The translations under genes and the position numbers were made by a program. From Candidatus Omnitrophota bacterium (lineage in GTDB: Bacteria > Omnitrophota > Koll11 > Gygaellales > Profunditerraquicolaceae): a DNA stretch of 9,983 bases. The DNA lies in NCBI GenBank assembly GCA_028719045.1, contig JAQULD010000057.1, positions 1 through 9,983 of the forward strand. The letters are read 5' to 3'. The notes beneath the pieces were generated by a model. The model was given only the letters and a program-made list of their open reading frames with translations, searched no databases and was not told where the DNA came from. This document shows, one piece after another, positions 1-5,331 of the stretch (positions within the stretch are counted from its first letter, which is position 1; every line of letters starts with the position of its first letter).

Positions 1-1177
1 TTCCGATCTTACGCGTCCAGGGGGCATTGCCGTCTTTAGACCACCAAAGGTCGACTAAAGACATAGCGCCATACACTTCCCAAGTGATATCGGCTTCTTC
101 GGAAGCGGTCCATACACTCGAACCCGCAGGGCTGGTTAATTTAAGCGAAGGCACGATCCTGAAAGAATTATCCGAAGCATCTTCGACCTGCAGGTCAGCT
201 GATTGCACACTGATGACCTTTATTTTCACCGTATCGCCGATCGCGGCAGTGGGGATAGTCCAATCATAAGAACCGCATTCACTTCCGTCAACGCAGGCGC
301 CGGCGGGCAAGTTTGTCGGCGTGCCGGCGGGATCCGGGATATAGCTGTAATAATTAACGCCATTATCCAAGGAGTATTTAAGGTTAACGTTGGTAAACGT
401 CCCCCATTTTTTCCATTTAATCGTATAAGTGTTTTGAGTAAGCCATTGTTCGCTGCCCGTATTCGGCACAGTAAGCTGCAGTTTGCCTTTAATATAAAAA
501 TTAGCGTCCGACTCGTCATGCACGTTTGCTTCGTCGGTTGACACATACACTTTTATCCTGCGGTCATTGCCTATTTTGTCCGGGATCCCCGCGACCGTAG
601 GCGATGGGTCTTCCCAGGTCCACTGGCAGCTGTTGCCGCTGCAGACATCAGACTGTAATAAACCGCTTACTACCTGATAGCCGTAACTTGTGCCTCCGTC
701 TTCGGATAATTTAATGGAAAACCCGAAGGCCGGATTAAGGGCGGTATCATAATTTCCGGTTTTATTCCATTTTATCAGTTTATCAGTATCGCCCACATAC
801 CAAATGTCAGAACCGTTAGGCTGGGTAACCGTGACAGTCCCTTTTATTTCAAAATCCGCGTTAGAATCATCATATTGGTTGTCCGTGGTGGTAGTGCCGG
901 AAACGATCAATCTTACCCTTAAACTATTTCTTAAGAGGTTAACGGTAGAAAGAGTATCAGGAATTGTATTCCACGAATAGCTGTCGGCTGTGGCGTCAAC
1001 GGCGCTGGCGATGGTCAAAGGAAAATTCGCTCCGCTGTCATAAGAAAGCTTGATGTCCACGGTTTTTCCCTGTAAAGAATCGGCATGCTTCCAGGTGATC
1101 TTGCCTCTGGTTACATCATCACCGGTATCCCCTATATGCCAGACATCCCCGCCGTTAGGTGTTTTCACCGTGAGGGG
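1..1177 (-). repeat. Tandem Ig-like protein repeats within the giant gene (at least four copies)
   Basis: Copies cover residues 707-818, 819-936, 937-1047 and 1048 onward, with the last cut by the window edge. Each opens with a strand such as LTVKTPNGGDVW, TVTQPNGSDIW, LTVPNTGSEQW or LKLTSPAGSSVW, continues to an I[TK]W strand, then a xIKLSxDGG-like strand, and ends in a D(A/S)xxxFxI linker. They match as protein, not as DNA, so they are diverged. Copies two and three add a Cys-flanked loop (C885/C890 and C1001/C1007) before the W[TD]W strand; copy one lacks it. Confidence 0.8.
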
Positions 1178-3295
1178 TGATAGATCGGCTACAGTCCAGT
1201 TAATATTAATAGCTGCACCGGTATTAGAACGGCTAAAACATATTTTGCTTGCTGAAGTGGGAATATAATATCTGGCAAGAAGTGTACCGCTGGTATCAAA
1301 TTTTTGTAATGTCAGTGAAGAAGCATTGGAAACCCACAAAGCGCTATTGCCAAATACTATATCGTAAGGGTTGGAATCAGGGCTGTTAGCAGGATTGGCA
1401 ATGTTGGTCCATCTTGCCAGCACGTTCCCGTTAGTAGGGTCAATCTCGCAAAGCGTGCTTGTGCCGTAATGAACCGTCCAAATATTGGTGCCGTCAAAAG
1501 CTACCGACTGCGGGAGAAGGTCGGGATAATAAGTCGCGGTGCCGCCAGTGGAAGCCCTTACCCTTATCAAGGAATTATCCCTTAAATTGCAGATAAACAA
1601 TGCGGGCCATAAGCCGCGGCCGGTTAAGTCAACGTAACGGATCCTGGTAAAGTTCCTGGCGGTTCCCGTGCCCAGGTTAACGTTACCGGAAGTTGCGGGA
1701 GTAACGCAATTCCACCAGTATATTCTATTGCTGTTAGTTCCTGTCCAATAAGCCGCCCACACCCTGCCCTGGCTCGGATCGTAACAAATTGTCGAAGGAC
1801 TTCCCGTGCCGCCGGTGTAATTGGCTACCCAGGCGCCGGTTGCCGCGGTAATTTTCGTAACATTGCCCGTGCCGAAATTTGCGGTCCATACCGAATTAGA
1901 ACTGCTTTCAAAAACGACATCCCAGGGTTGGGTGGCGCCGTTAAGCCCATAGGTGCCGACCAAAGCTCCGGTATTAGCGTTTAATTTGGTGACATTGTCT
2001 GAATCACGGTTGGCTACCCAGATAGCGGTATTTTGAGAATCGTAACAAACGGCAATAGGACGTGAACCCGTGGCATAAGACCCCATCAAAGCGCCGGTAT
2101 TGGCGTTATATTGATAGACCTTATTTTCAAATTCTTTGGTTACCCATACCGCGGGAGTCGCTGTAGGCGCATAACAAATACCTTTTATGGAGTTAAGGTC
2201 AACGCTCGGTTTGATCTCATCTTCATAGGTAGCCGTGGCACTATTCGGGCCTGAAACAGATATATAAGGAAATGATTTCGTGAAATCCGGAGCCGGGTTC
2301 AAAGCCGCCGAAGTAAAATCCGTCCCGCTTGCCATCGGTAAATTACCGTTTTGTACATTAGTACTTTGATCTTTGAAATAAACCACGTACCAGCGCGCGT
2401 AATTTTTAAGGTTGGTCCCGGCGCCTTCGGTATAACCATGGGTAAACCGGACTCTCAAATTACCCGATCCGTTATCTTCCAGTGCTCCCGCTAAAGCATA
2501 CCGGCCTTCGACACCAACTACACTCGTCTCTGACCTGGAATTAAACAACAAAAGGCATTTATTTAATTGCGTAGTCGGTATGGCCGTGCCGGGGATAGTA
2601 TCGGTAACTGAGGGGCTTGTTTCAGGAACGATAGTTTCTTTGGTCCTTACTTCGGCGTCTGTCTGGAATTCCACCACCTGCCAGCCGATATTAAGGATCC
2701 TGTTATACTCATAACTTGAAGCCCTCTGTAACTGCAATGTCGAGCCGTCAGTCAAAGTACCTGTGACCAAAGAGGACTCATCGTAACCGGAACCCGCGTA
2801 ATACCACCTGGTCTGGACTAATGCGAACGCGTTGGCGGTGTTTACCGATGTAGGCAAAGTGACATTTTTTGTGACGCATGATGGGTTAGAGGTCGGGCCG
2901 TAAACCAGGGAGCTAAACCCTCTCTGCACGAATACTCCATCGTTAAATTCCACTATGTAATACCTGACAGAGCAAGAGGTATTTCCATAATCGCGGGCGA
3001 TAGTCAAACTCGTATCGCTTTCAAACGAACCCGTGAAGATTGAATTATATATAAAGTTGCTCGCGTTTGGATCCACGTTGGGATATACCAAAATCAGGGA
3101 CTTATCCTGGTCAACAGCCTGTATCGGGACGCTGGCCTGCATGTCATCGATGTCAAAGTAGCAGTACCCTGACTGGACACGTTTGATCTGCACCGCCTGG
3201 GCGTCGGGAGGCGAGAAAAATATGCCGGACAATAATCCACATACCGCGATAATAAAACCAAAATAAGCTTTTGAATTTTTGATCTTGGTATACAT
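1..3295 (-). CDS. Giant secreted surface protein, beta-propeller plus tandem Ig-like repeats (3' end outside window)
   Basis: One uninterrupted reading frame runs from ATG at 3295 off the left edge, giving 1098 codons without a stop. A Sec signal peptide covers residues 1-34 (hydrophobic core, then AQA before V35). Residues about 39-316 hold three related modules. Residues 365-700 show seven repeats with Trp at 384, 426, 470, 513, 563, 606 and 654, spaced 42-50 residues, often as [IVL]W[VT]xN or xNTGAL; this is a YVTN/NHL-like seven-bladed propeller. From residue 707 at least four Ig-like repeats of about 110 residues follow, with the pattern PNGG-x-W-x-G-x-I-x-W then S-x-DGG, like the bacterial Kre9/KNH-type (PF10342-like) repeats. 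The start is fixed by a strong SD (GGGGAGG) 5 nt upstream. It is the third gene of an operon, 2 nt after the 155-residue gene. Likely exported and surface-attached, perhaps as an adhesin or matrix protein; ligand and anchor are not visible. Confidence 0.9.
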   Translation of the reverse strand, partial: MYTKIKNSKAYFGFIIAVCGLLSGIFFSPPDAQAVQIKRVQSGYCYFDIDDMQASVPIQAVDQDKSLILVYPNVDPNASNFIYNSIFTGSFESDTSLTIARDYGNTSCSVRYYIVEFNDGVFVQRGFSSLVYGPTSNPSCVTKNVTLPTSVNTANAFALVQTRWYYAGSGYDESSLVTGTLTDGSTLQLQRASSYEYNRILNIGWQVVEFQTDAEVRTKETIVPETSPSVTDTIPGTAIPTTQLNKCLLLFNSRSETSVVGVEGRYALAGALEDNGSGNLRVRFTHGYTEGAGTNLKNYARWYVVYFKDQSTNVQNGNLPMASGTDFTSAALNPAPDFTKSFPYISVSGPNSATATYEDEIKPSVDLNSIKGICYAPTATPAVWVTKEFENKVYQYNANTGALMGSYATGSRPIAVCYDSQNTAIWVANRDSDNVTKLNANTGALVGTYGLNGATQPWDVVFESSSNSVWTANFGTGNVTKITAATGAWVANYTGGTGSPSTICYDPSQGRVWAAYWTGTNSNRIYWWNCVTPATSGNVNLGTGTARNFTRIRYVDLTGRGLWPALFICNLRDNSLIRVRASTGGTATYYPDLLPQSVAFDGTNIWTVHYGTSTLCEIDPTNGNVLARWTNIANPANSPDSNPYDIVFGNSALWVSNASSLTLQKFDTSGTLLARYYIPTSASKICFSRSNTGAAININWTVADLSPLTVKTPNGGDVWHIGDTGDDVTRGKITWKHADSLQGKTVDIKLSYDSGANFPLTIASAVDATADSYSWNTIPDTLSTVNLLRNSLRVRLIVSGTTTTDNQYDDSNADFEIKGTVTVTQPNGSDIWYVGDTDKLIKWNKTGNYDTALNPAFGFSIKLSEDGGTSYGYQVVSGLLQSDVCSGNSCQWTWEDPSPTVAGIPDKIGNDRRIKVYVSTDEANVHDESDANFYIKGKLQLTVPNTGSEQWLTQNTYTIKWKKWGTFTNVNLKYSLDNGVNYYSYIPDPAGTPTNLPAGACVDGSECGSYDWTIPTAAIGDTVKIKVISVQSADLQVEDASDNSFRIVPSLKLTSPAGSSVWTASEEADITWEVYGAMSLVDLWWSKDGNAPWTRKIG
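1195..2203 (-). repeat. Seven-bladed propeller repeats within the giant gene
   Basis: Residues 365-700 hold seven blade-like repeats of 42-50 residues, each with an aromatic-rich strand ([IVL]W) followed by NxDSDNV-, GTGNV- or TSTL-like turns and a xNTGxL or xTGxxV strand. The first three blades are the most regular (NANTGALMGSYA and NANTGALVGTYG). Known families with this pattern (YVTN, NHL, Vgb-like) are usually binding scaffolds or lyases. No catalytic residues stand out, so a binding role is inferred. Confidence 0.7.
2348..3181 (-). repeat. Three related N-terminal modules of the giant protein
   Basis: Residues about 39-128, 144-217 and 245-316 look like diverged copies of one module. 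Each ends in a hydrophobic strand of the form [WY]xVVxF or YYIVEF (YYIVEF at 112-117, WQVVEF at 205-210, WYVVYF at 302-307). Each starts with a segment rich in S, L and V, has a G-x-L/F-x-SxTxL/LQLQR-like middle, and copy one continues to DGVFVQRG. The similarity is weak but its order is consistent. No known family is assigned. Confidence 0.5.
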
Positions 3296-3297
3296 TT

Positions 3298-3765
3298 CTA
3301 CCTCCCCTTTAAGCCCTTGAGACTCAGCGAGTCGCTTTCGGGTGTGCTCTGCTGCGGGGCGCTTGTTTTAATTTCCACCTGAGCCGCCTCTTTTGGAGCG
3401 GCTTTTAGAAAAGTGATCATTTTCGCCGTGTTCTTGACTATTTTCCTTCCGTCATCCAGAGTTTTAGTCGTTTCGTCATAATTTATTTTTACGGTATCAC
3501 CGAATTTTATCTCGCTTAAATTCTTCTTATGCACAACCCTTATCTTTTTATCGATGTTAAAAGCGAATTCCGTGGCCGGTACAGACTCGGATTCCACCGT
3601 TAATGTTACGGCAATGAAATTCGAGCTCAAACCGCTTACCACGCCTGTGATTTCCTTCGACAGCACACTGACATTATTTTCTTTTTTATCCTGCGCCCGG
3701 GCGGAGGCGAAAAAAGCTAATGATAAAAACATTACAAAAATAATTCTGGCTGTTTTGGAAACCAT
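3298..3765 (-). CDS. Small secreted protein of unknown function (155 aa)
   Basis: The start is ATG at 3765, with a very strong SD (AAGGAGG, 3773-3779) inside the end of the preceding gene; the two genes are separated by one base. A signal peptide covers residues 1-24 (hydrophobic core about 8-20, cleavage likely after ARA, giving a mature N-terminus QDKKEN). Residues 37-122 form a compact beta-rich domain: a GVVSGLSSNFIAV strand pair, a middle strand EFAFNID, then LSEIKFGDTVKINYDE and a final strand KMITFLK. The xGDTVxVxYxE segment recalls small OB-like or KOW-like exported domains (DUF5666 style), which is only an analogy. Residues 123-155 are low-complexity (A, K, E, S, P, Q) and probably disordered. 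Sitting between a membrane protein and a giant surface protein, it could be an envelope accessory factor for the latter. I do not recognise a specific family. Confidence 0.85.
   Translation of the reverse strand: MVSKTARIIFVMFLSLAFFASARAQDKKENNVSVLSKEITGVVSGLSSNFIAVTLTVESESVPATEFAFNIDKKIRVVHKKNLSEIKFGDTVKINYDETTKTLDDGRKIVKNTAKMITFLKAAPKEAAQVEIKTSAPQQSTPESDSLSLKGLKGR
3301..3307 (-). promoter_or_regulatory. Strong Shine-Dalgarno site for the giant gene
   Basis: The minus strand reads GGGGAGG, then five bases to the ATG at 3295. The site lies in the last codons of the upstream 155-residue gene, whose stop (TAG) is two bases before the ATG. This decides the start of the giant protein and points to translational coupling. 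Confidence 0.8.
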
Positions 3766-3766
3766 T

Positions 3767-4948
3767 TTACTGCCTCCTTCTGTAACCGGTGCTTATAAAT
3801 GAAAAATCCTGCGGCTCTTTTCCTTCCTGGCGCAGGCTTAGTATCCCGTTCATCTTATCGTGCTCGATTTCTCCGTGCCATGATGCGGTGCCGTTCTCGG
3901 CGCTTTGCATGGTCTCCCAGACTACTTTGCCGTTCGAATCAAGGACGACCGTATAATTGGAACTCTGGTATCCCAGGGAATAAAGCCTTGCCGAAATAAA
4001 ACGCCCTTCCACAAAATTAAGGGTATCATTGGCCGTTTCCCCCCCTGATACCGGGGTAAGCTTCACGTCCCATTCCCTTACCCGCCATTCTTCCTGCTTT
4101 TGGGTCTGTGTAACCGGTTTTTGTTCGGCTTTCGGGACCTTTGTTTTCTGATTGGCCAGGTAAAGATACATTCCGGCCGCGCCCGACATCACTACCAATA
4201 AAATACTTCCCGCGGAAATTAAAAGTTTATAATTGTTTTTAGCCGTGGCTATTTTCTCAGCGTCCGCTTTTTCCTTCTGGTTCTTTATCTGCGATTTTAC
4301 CTGCGCGATAAAATCCTCAGAACCCAGGACACCGCCTCTTTGCAGGTTCTTATGCATGAATTCCCCGACCTCCTGGGTCATCGCGCTGACAAAACTCGCG
4401 TAATCCTGGTTGCCTAAAAGCCCCATGACCTGCGCGATCTGTCCCTGAATGTTTAAGTCCTTGGACTCTGAAAGGCTCTTATTATAAAGGTAAAGGGAAT
4501 AACTTGAATAAGGATAGTCTTTTAATTCCGCAGCCAGATTGATTCTTTTAGGATTAAGATGTATATAAGCCGTCATTTTCAAAAGATAATTCTCTTTTTC
4601 CACCAGCGCCGCTTTAAATCTTTCCCTGAAAAGGTGGCCCTTCCTTTCATAGCGGCTGTTAAAATATTTCGTGTAGGAATTATTGAGGTTATGCATAAAA
4701 TCGGAAATTTCCATGGATTTGTTTTCTTCTTGGCCCGCCTCTTTGTTCATTTCCACTAAAAGATGCAAATGGCTTGGCATAAGCGCGTAAGCGAATATTT
4801 TAATCGCGTACTGGTCCTGATATTTTTTTAAGAGGTCTAGGAACATACGGTAATCCCCTTCATCCTTGAAAATCTCCTGCTCGCTTTCTCCGCGGCAGGT
4901 TATATAATACAAGGCGCCTTTAATGTAAATTCGCGGTAAACGGGGCAT
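3767..4948 (-). CDS. RAYT/Y1-transposase-like domain fused to a membrane helix and exported C-terminal domain (393 aa)
   Basis: Residues 1-155 match the REP-associated tyrosine transposase (Y1_Tnp, IS200-like HUH) family: opening MPRLPRIYIKGALYYIT, the HUH-type motif PSHLHLLVE with H60 and H62, GHLFRERFK near 104-112, and Y128 in AYIHLNPKR, the family's likely nucleophile. Typical RAYTs stop soon after this point. Here residues 156-238 form a charged helical linker, 241-264 a clear transmembrane helix, 265-287 a K/Q/T-rich stalk, and 288-393 a beta-rich domain with DTLNFVEGRFIS, KVVWETMQSA and GTASWHGEIEHDKMNGIL, resembling small lipocalin-like barrels seen in envelope proteins (inferred). 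With the transposase part cytoplasmic, the last domain would be exported. ATG at 4948 is supported by AAGGA five bases upstream. It is first in a tightly coupled operon with two secreted proteins and has palindromes just upstream. All key HUH residues remain, so activity is possible, but the fusion suggests capture for a cellular role. Confidence 0.85.
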   Translation of the reverse strand: MPRLPRIYIKGALYYITCRGESEQEIFKDEGDYRMFLDLLKKYQDQYAIKIFAYALMPSHLHLLVEMNKEAGQEENKSMEISDFMHNLNNSYTKYFNSRYERKGHLFRERFKAALVEKENYLLKMTAYIHLNPKRINLAAELKDYPYSSYSLYLYNKSLSESKDLNIQGQIAQVMGLLGNQDYASFVSAMTQEVGEFMHKNLQRGGVLGSEDFIAQVKSQIKNQKEKADAEKIATAKNNYKLLISAGSILLVVMSGAAGMYLYLANQKTKVPKAEQKPVTQTQKQEEWRVREWDVKLTPVSGGETANDTLNFVEGRFISARLYSLGYQSSNYTVVLDSNGKVVWETMQSAENGTASWHGEIEHDKMNGILSLRQEGKEPQDFSFISTGYRRRQ

Positions 4949-4958
4949 TTTTCCTTAT

Positions 4959-4971
4959 TGTGCCTGGCACA
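4959..4971. repeat. 13-nt palindrome, copy 1 (TGTGCCTGGCACA)
   Basis: A perfect inverted repeat with six-base arms and a one-base centre, 10 bases upstream of the RAYT-fusion start codon. The core GTGCCTGGCAC is identical to copy 2, with a centre-to-centre distance of 32 nt. RAYT proteins are known to recognise short palindromic repeats next to their own genes, so this may be a binding or cleavage site. Confidence 0.75.
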
Positions 4972-4990
4972 TGAATGTTTTTTTCGCCAT

Positions 4991-5003
4991 AGTGCCTGGC
5001 ACT
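4991..5003. repeat. 13-nt palindrome, copy 2 (AGTGCCTGGCACT)
   Basis: A perfect inverted repeat with the same 11-nt core as copy 1 but a different outer base pair (A/T instead of T/A). The compensating change keeps the palindrome, which suggests the symmetry itself is under selection. It lies between the intrinsic terminator and the RAYT-fusion gene. Confidence 0.75.
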
Positions 5004-5015
5004 TTTGCTTTTCCC

Positions 5016-5049
5016 AAAAAAAAATCCCAGGCAAAGAACCTGAGATTTT
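5016..5049 (-). terminator. Rho-independent terminator at the end of the structured leader RNA
   Basis: Read on the minus strand, AAAATCTCAGG pairs with CCTGGGATTTT across a 7-nt loop. This is an 11-bp stem with one T-G wobble, and its 3' arm runs directly into a tract of nine T. It stands about 70 nt before the RAYT-fusion start. It therefore either ends a free small RNA or acts as an attenuator for the three-gene operon downstream. Confidence 0.8.
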
Positions 5050-5210
5050 AACTTGAGCGGAATTTCGGTAATCTGCCTTCCCGCCGAGAAACTTTAGCGG
5101 GTGCACGATTTTGCGCCCCCAGGTTACCCTGTGCGTCATAATGTTCATGACGCCTTCGCGCGCAGAGCGCGCGAAAGTTTGCCTTTTCGTATTCCATTTA
5201 CTAAATGTCT
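5050..5210 (-). ncRNA. Structured leader RNA or small RNA, distantly c-di-GMP-I (GEMM)-like
   Basis: Between an extended -10 promoter and the terminator, the minus strand can fold into a closed multi-stem RNA. A closing stem GGAAT/ATTCC joins 5191-5195 to 5059-5063. Next come a 10-11 bp GC hairpin (5153-5177, 3-nt loop), a 7-bp hairpin (5133-5153), and CAGG-GTAA-CCTG with a GNRA loop (5120-5131). The last is a long interrupted stem (5071-5109), with ATC, TGC and CCCGC pairing GCGGG, GCA and GAT. Segments resemble the c-di-GMP-I aptamer: ACGAAAAGGCAAAC at the 5' side, GCGCAAAA in the middle, and TTACCGAA at the 3' side, which would supply counterparts of its G20, A47 and C92. The extra hairpins and lack of the standard P2/P3 spacing argue against a plain member. 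No protein-coding ORF here is credible. The transcript end is set by the terminator; the 5' end (about 5210) is inferred from the promoter. Confidence 0.6.
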
Positions 5211-5216
5211 ATATTA

Positions 5217-5245
5217 AGTATAGCACGCAGTTATAATAAAATCAA
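5217..5245 (-). promoter_or_regulatory. Sigma-70-type promoter with extended -10
   Basis: The minus strand reads TTGATT (5245-5240), a 17-nt spacer, then TATACT (5222-5217). TG-C precedes the -10, giving the extended TGnTATACT form. A start near 5210 would place the structured RNA at the very 5' end of the transcript. The -35 box lies within the 3' arm of the 5239-5263 hairpin. Confidence 0.55.
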
Positions 5246-5263
5246 GGAGCCACTCCTTGATTT
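5239..5263 (-). terminator. Perfect 11-bp hairpin, probable terminator of the glycan operon
   Basis: AAATCAAGGAG and CTCCTTGATTT form a perfect inverted repeat with a 3-nt loop, 69 nt after the stop of the WecA-like gene. On the minus strand the stem is followed by T-rich sequence (TTTTATTATAA), a moderate rather than strong tract. The A/T ends make it plausible in either direction. Confidence 0.55.
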
Positions 5264-5297
5264 AATAATATTTGCTTCTATGCTATTTTCTGATTAA

Positions 5298-5325
5298 ATT
5301 ATCCTCCAAAATCAGTGGAAGTCAA
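5298..5325 (-). promoter_or_regulatory. Candidate promoter just after the WecA-like gene
   Basis: The minus strand has TTGACT (5325-5320), a 16-nt spacer and GATAAT (5303-5298), each five of six to consensus. A start near 5291 would run into the 5239-5263 hairpin within about 50 nt. It is therefore either attenuated there or a chance match in an AT-rich gap. Confidence 0.35.
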
Positions 5326-5331
5326 GAATTA

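Noticed and set aside
27..1268. Several plus-strand frames of 60-112 codons at the left end
   Set aside because: They are shadows of the 1098-codon minus-strand frame, which has a signal peptide, an SD and repeated domains.
3767..4948. A complete IS200/IS605 insertion sequence
   Set aside because: There are no subterminal hairpin ends or TnpB, and the gene is fused to membrane and exported domains and coupled to downstream genes.
4959..5003. CRISPR-like array
   Set aside because: Only two short palindromic units with 19 nt between them, with no further repeats and no cas genes.
4900..5148. An 82-codon minus-strand frame across the gap between the WecA-like and RAYT-fusion genes
   Set aside because: It starts inside the structured RNA, reads through the terminator stem, overlaps the true RAYT start in another frame, and has no protein-like composition.
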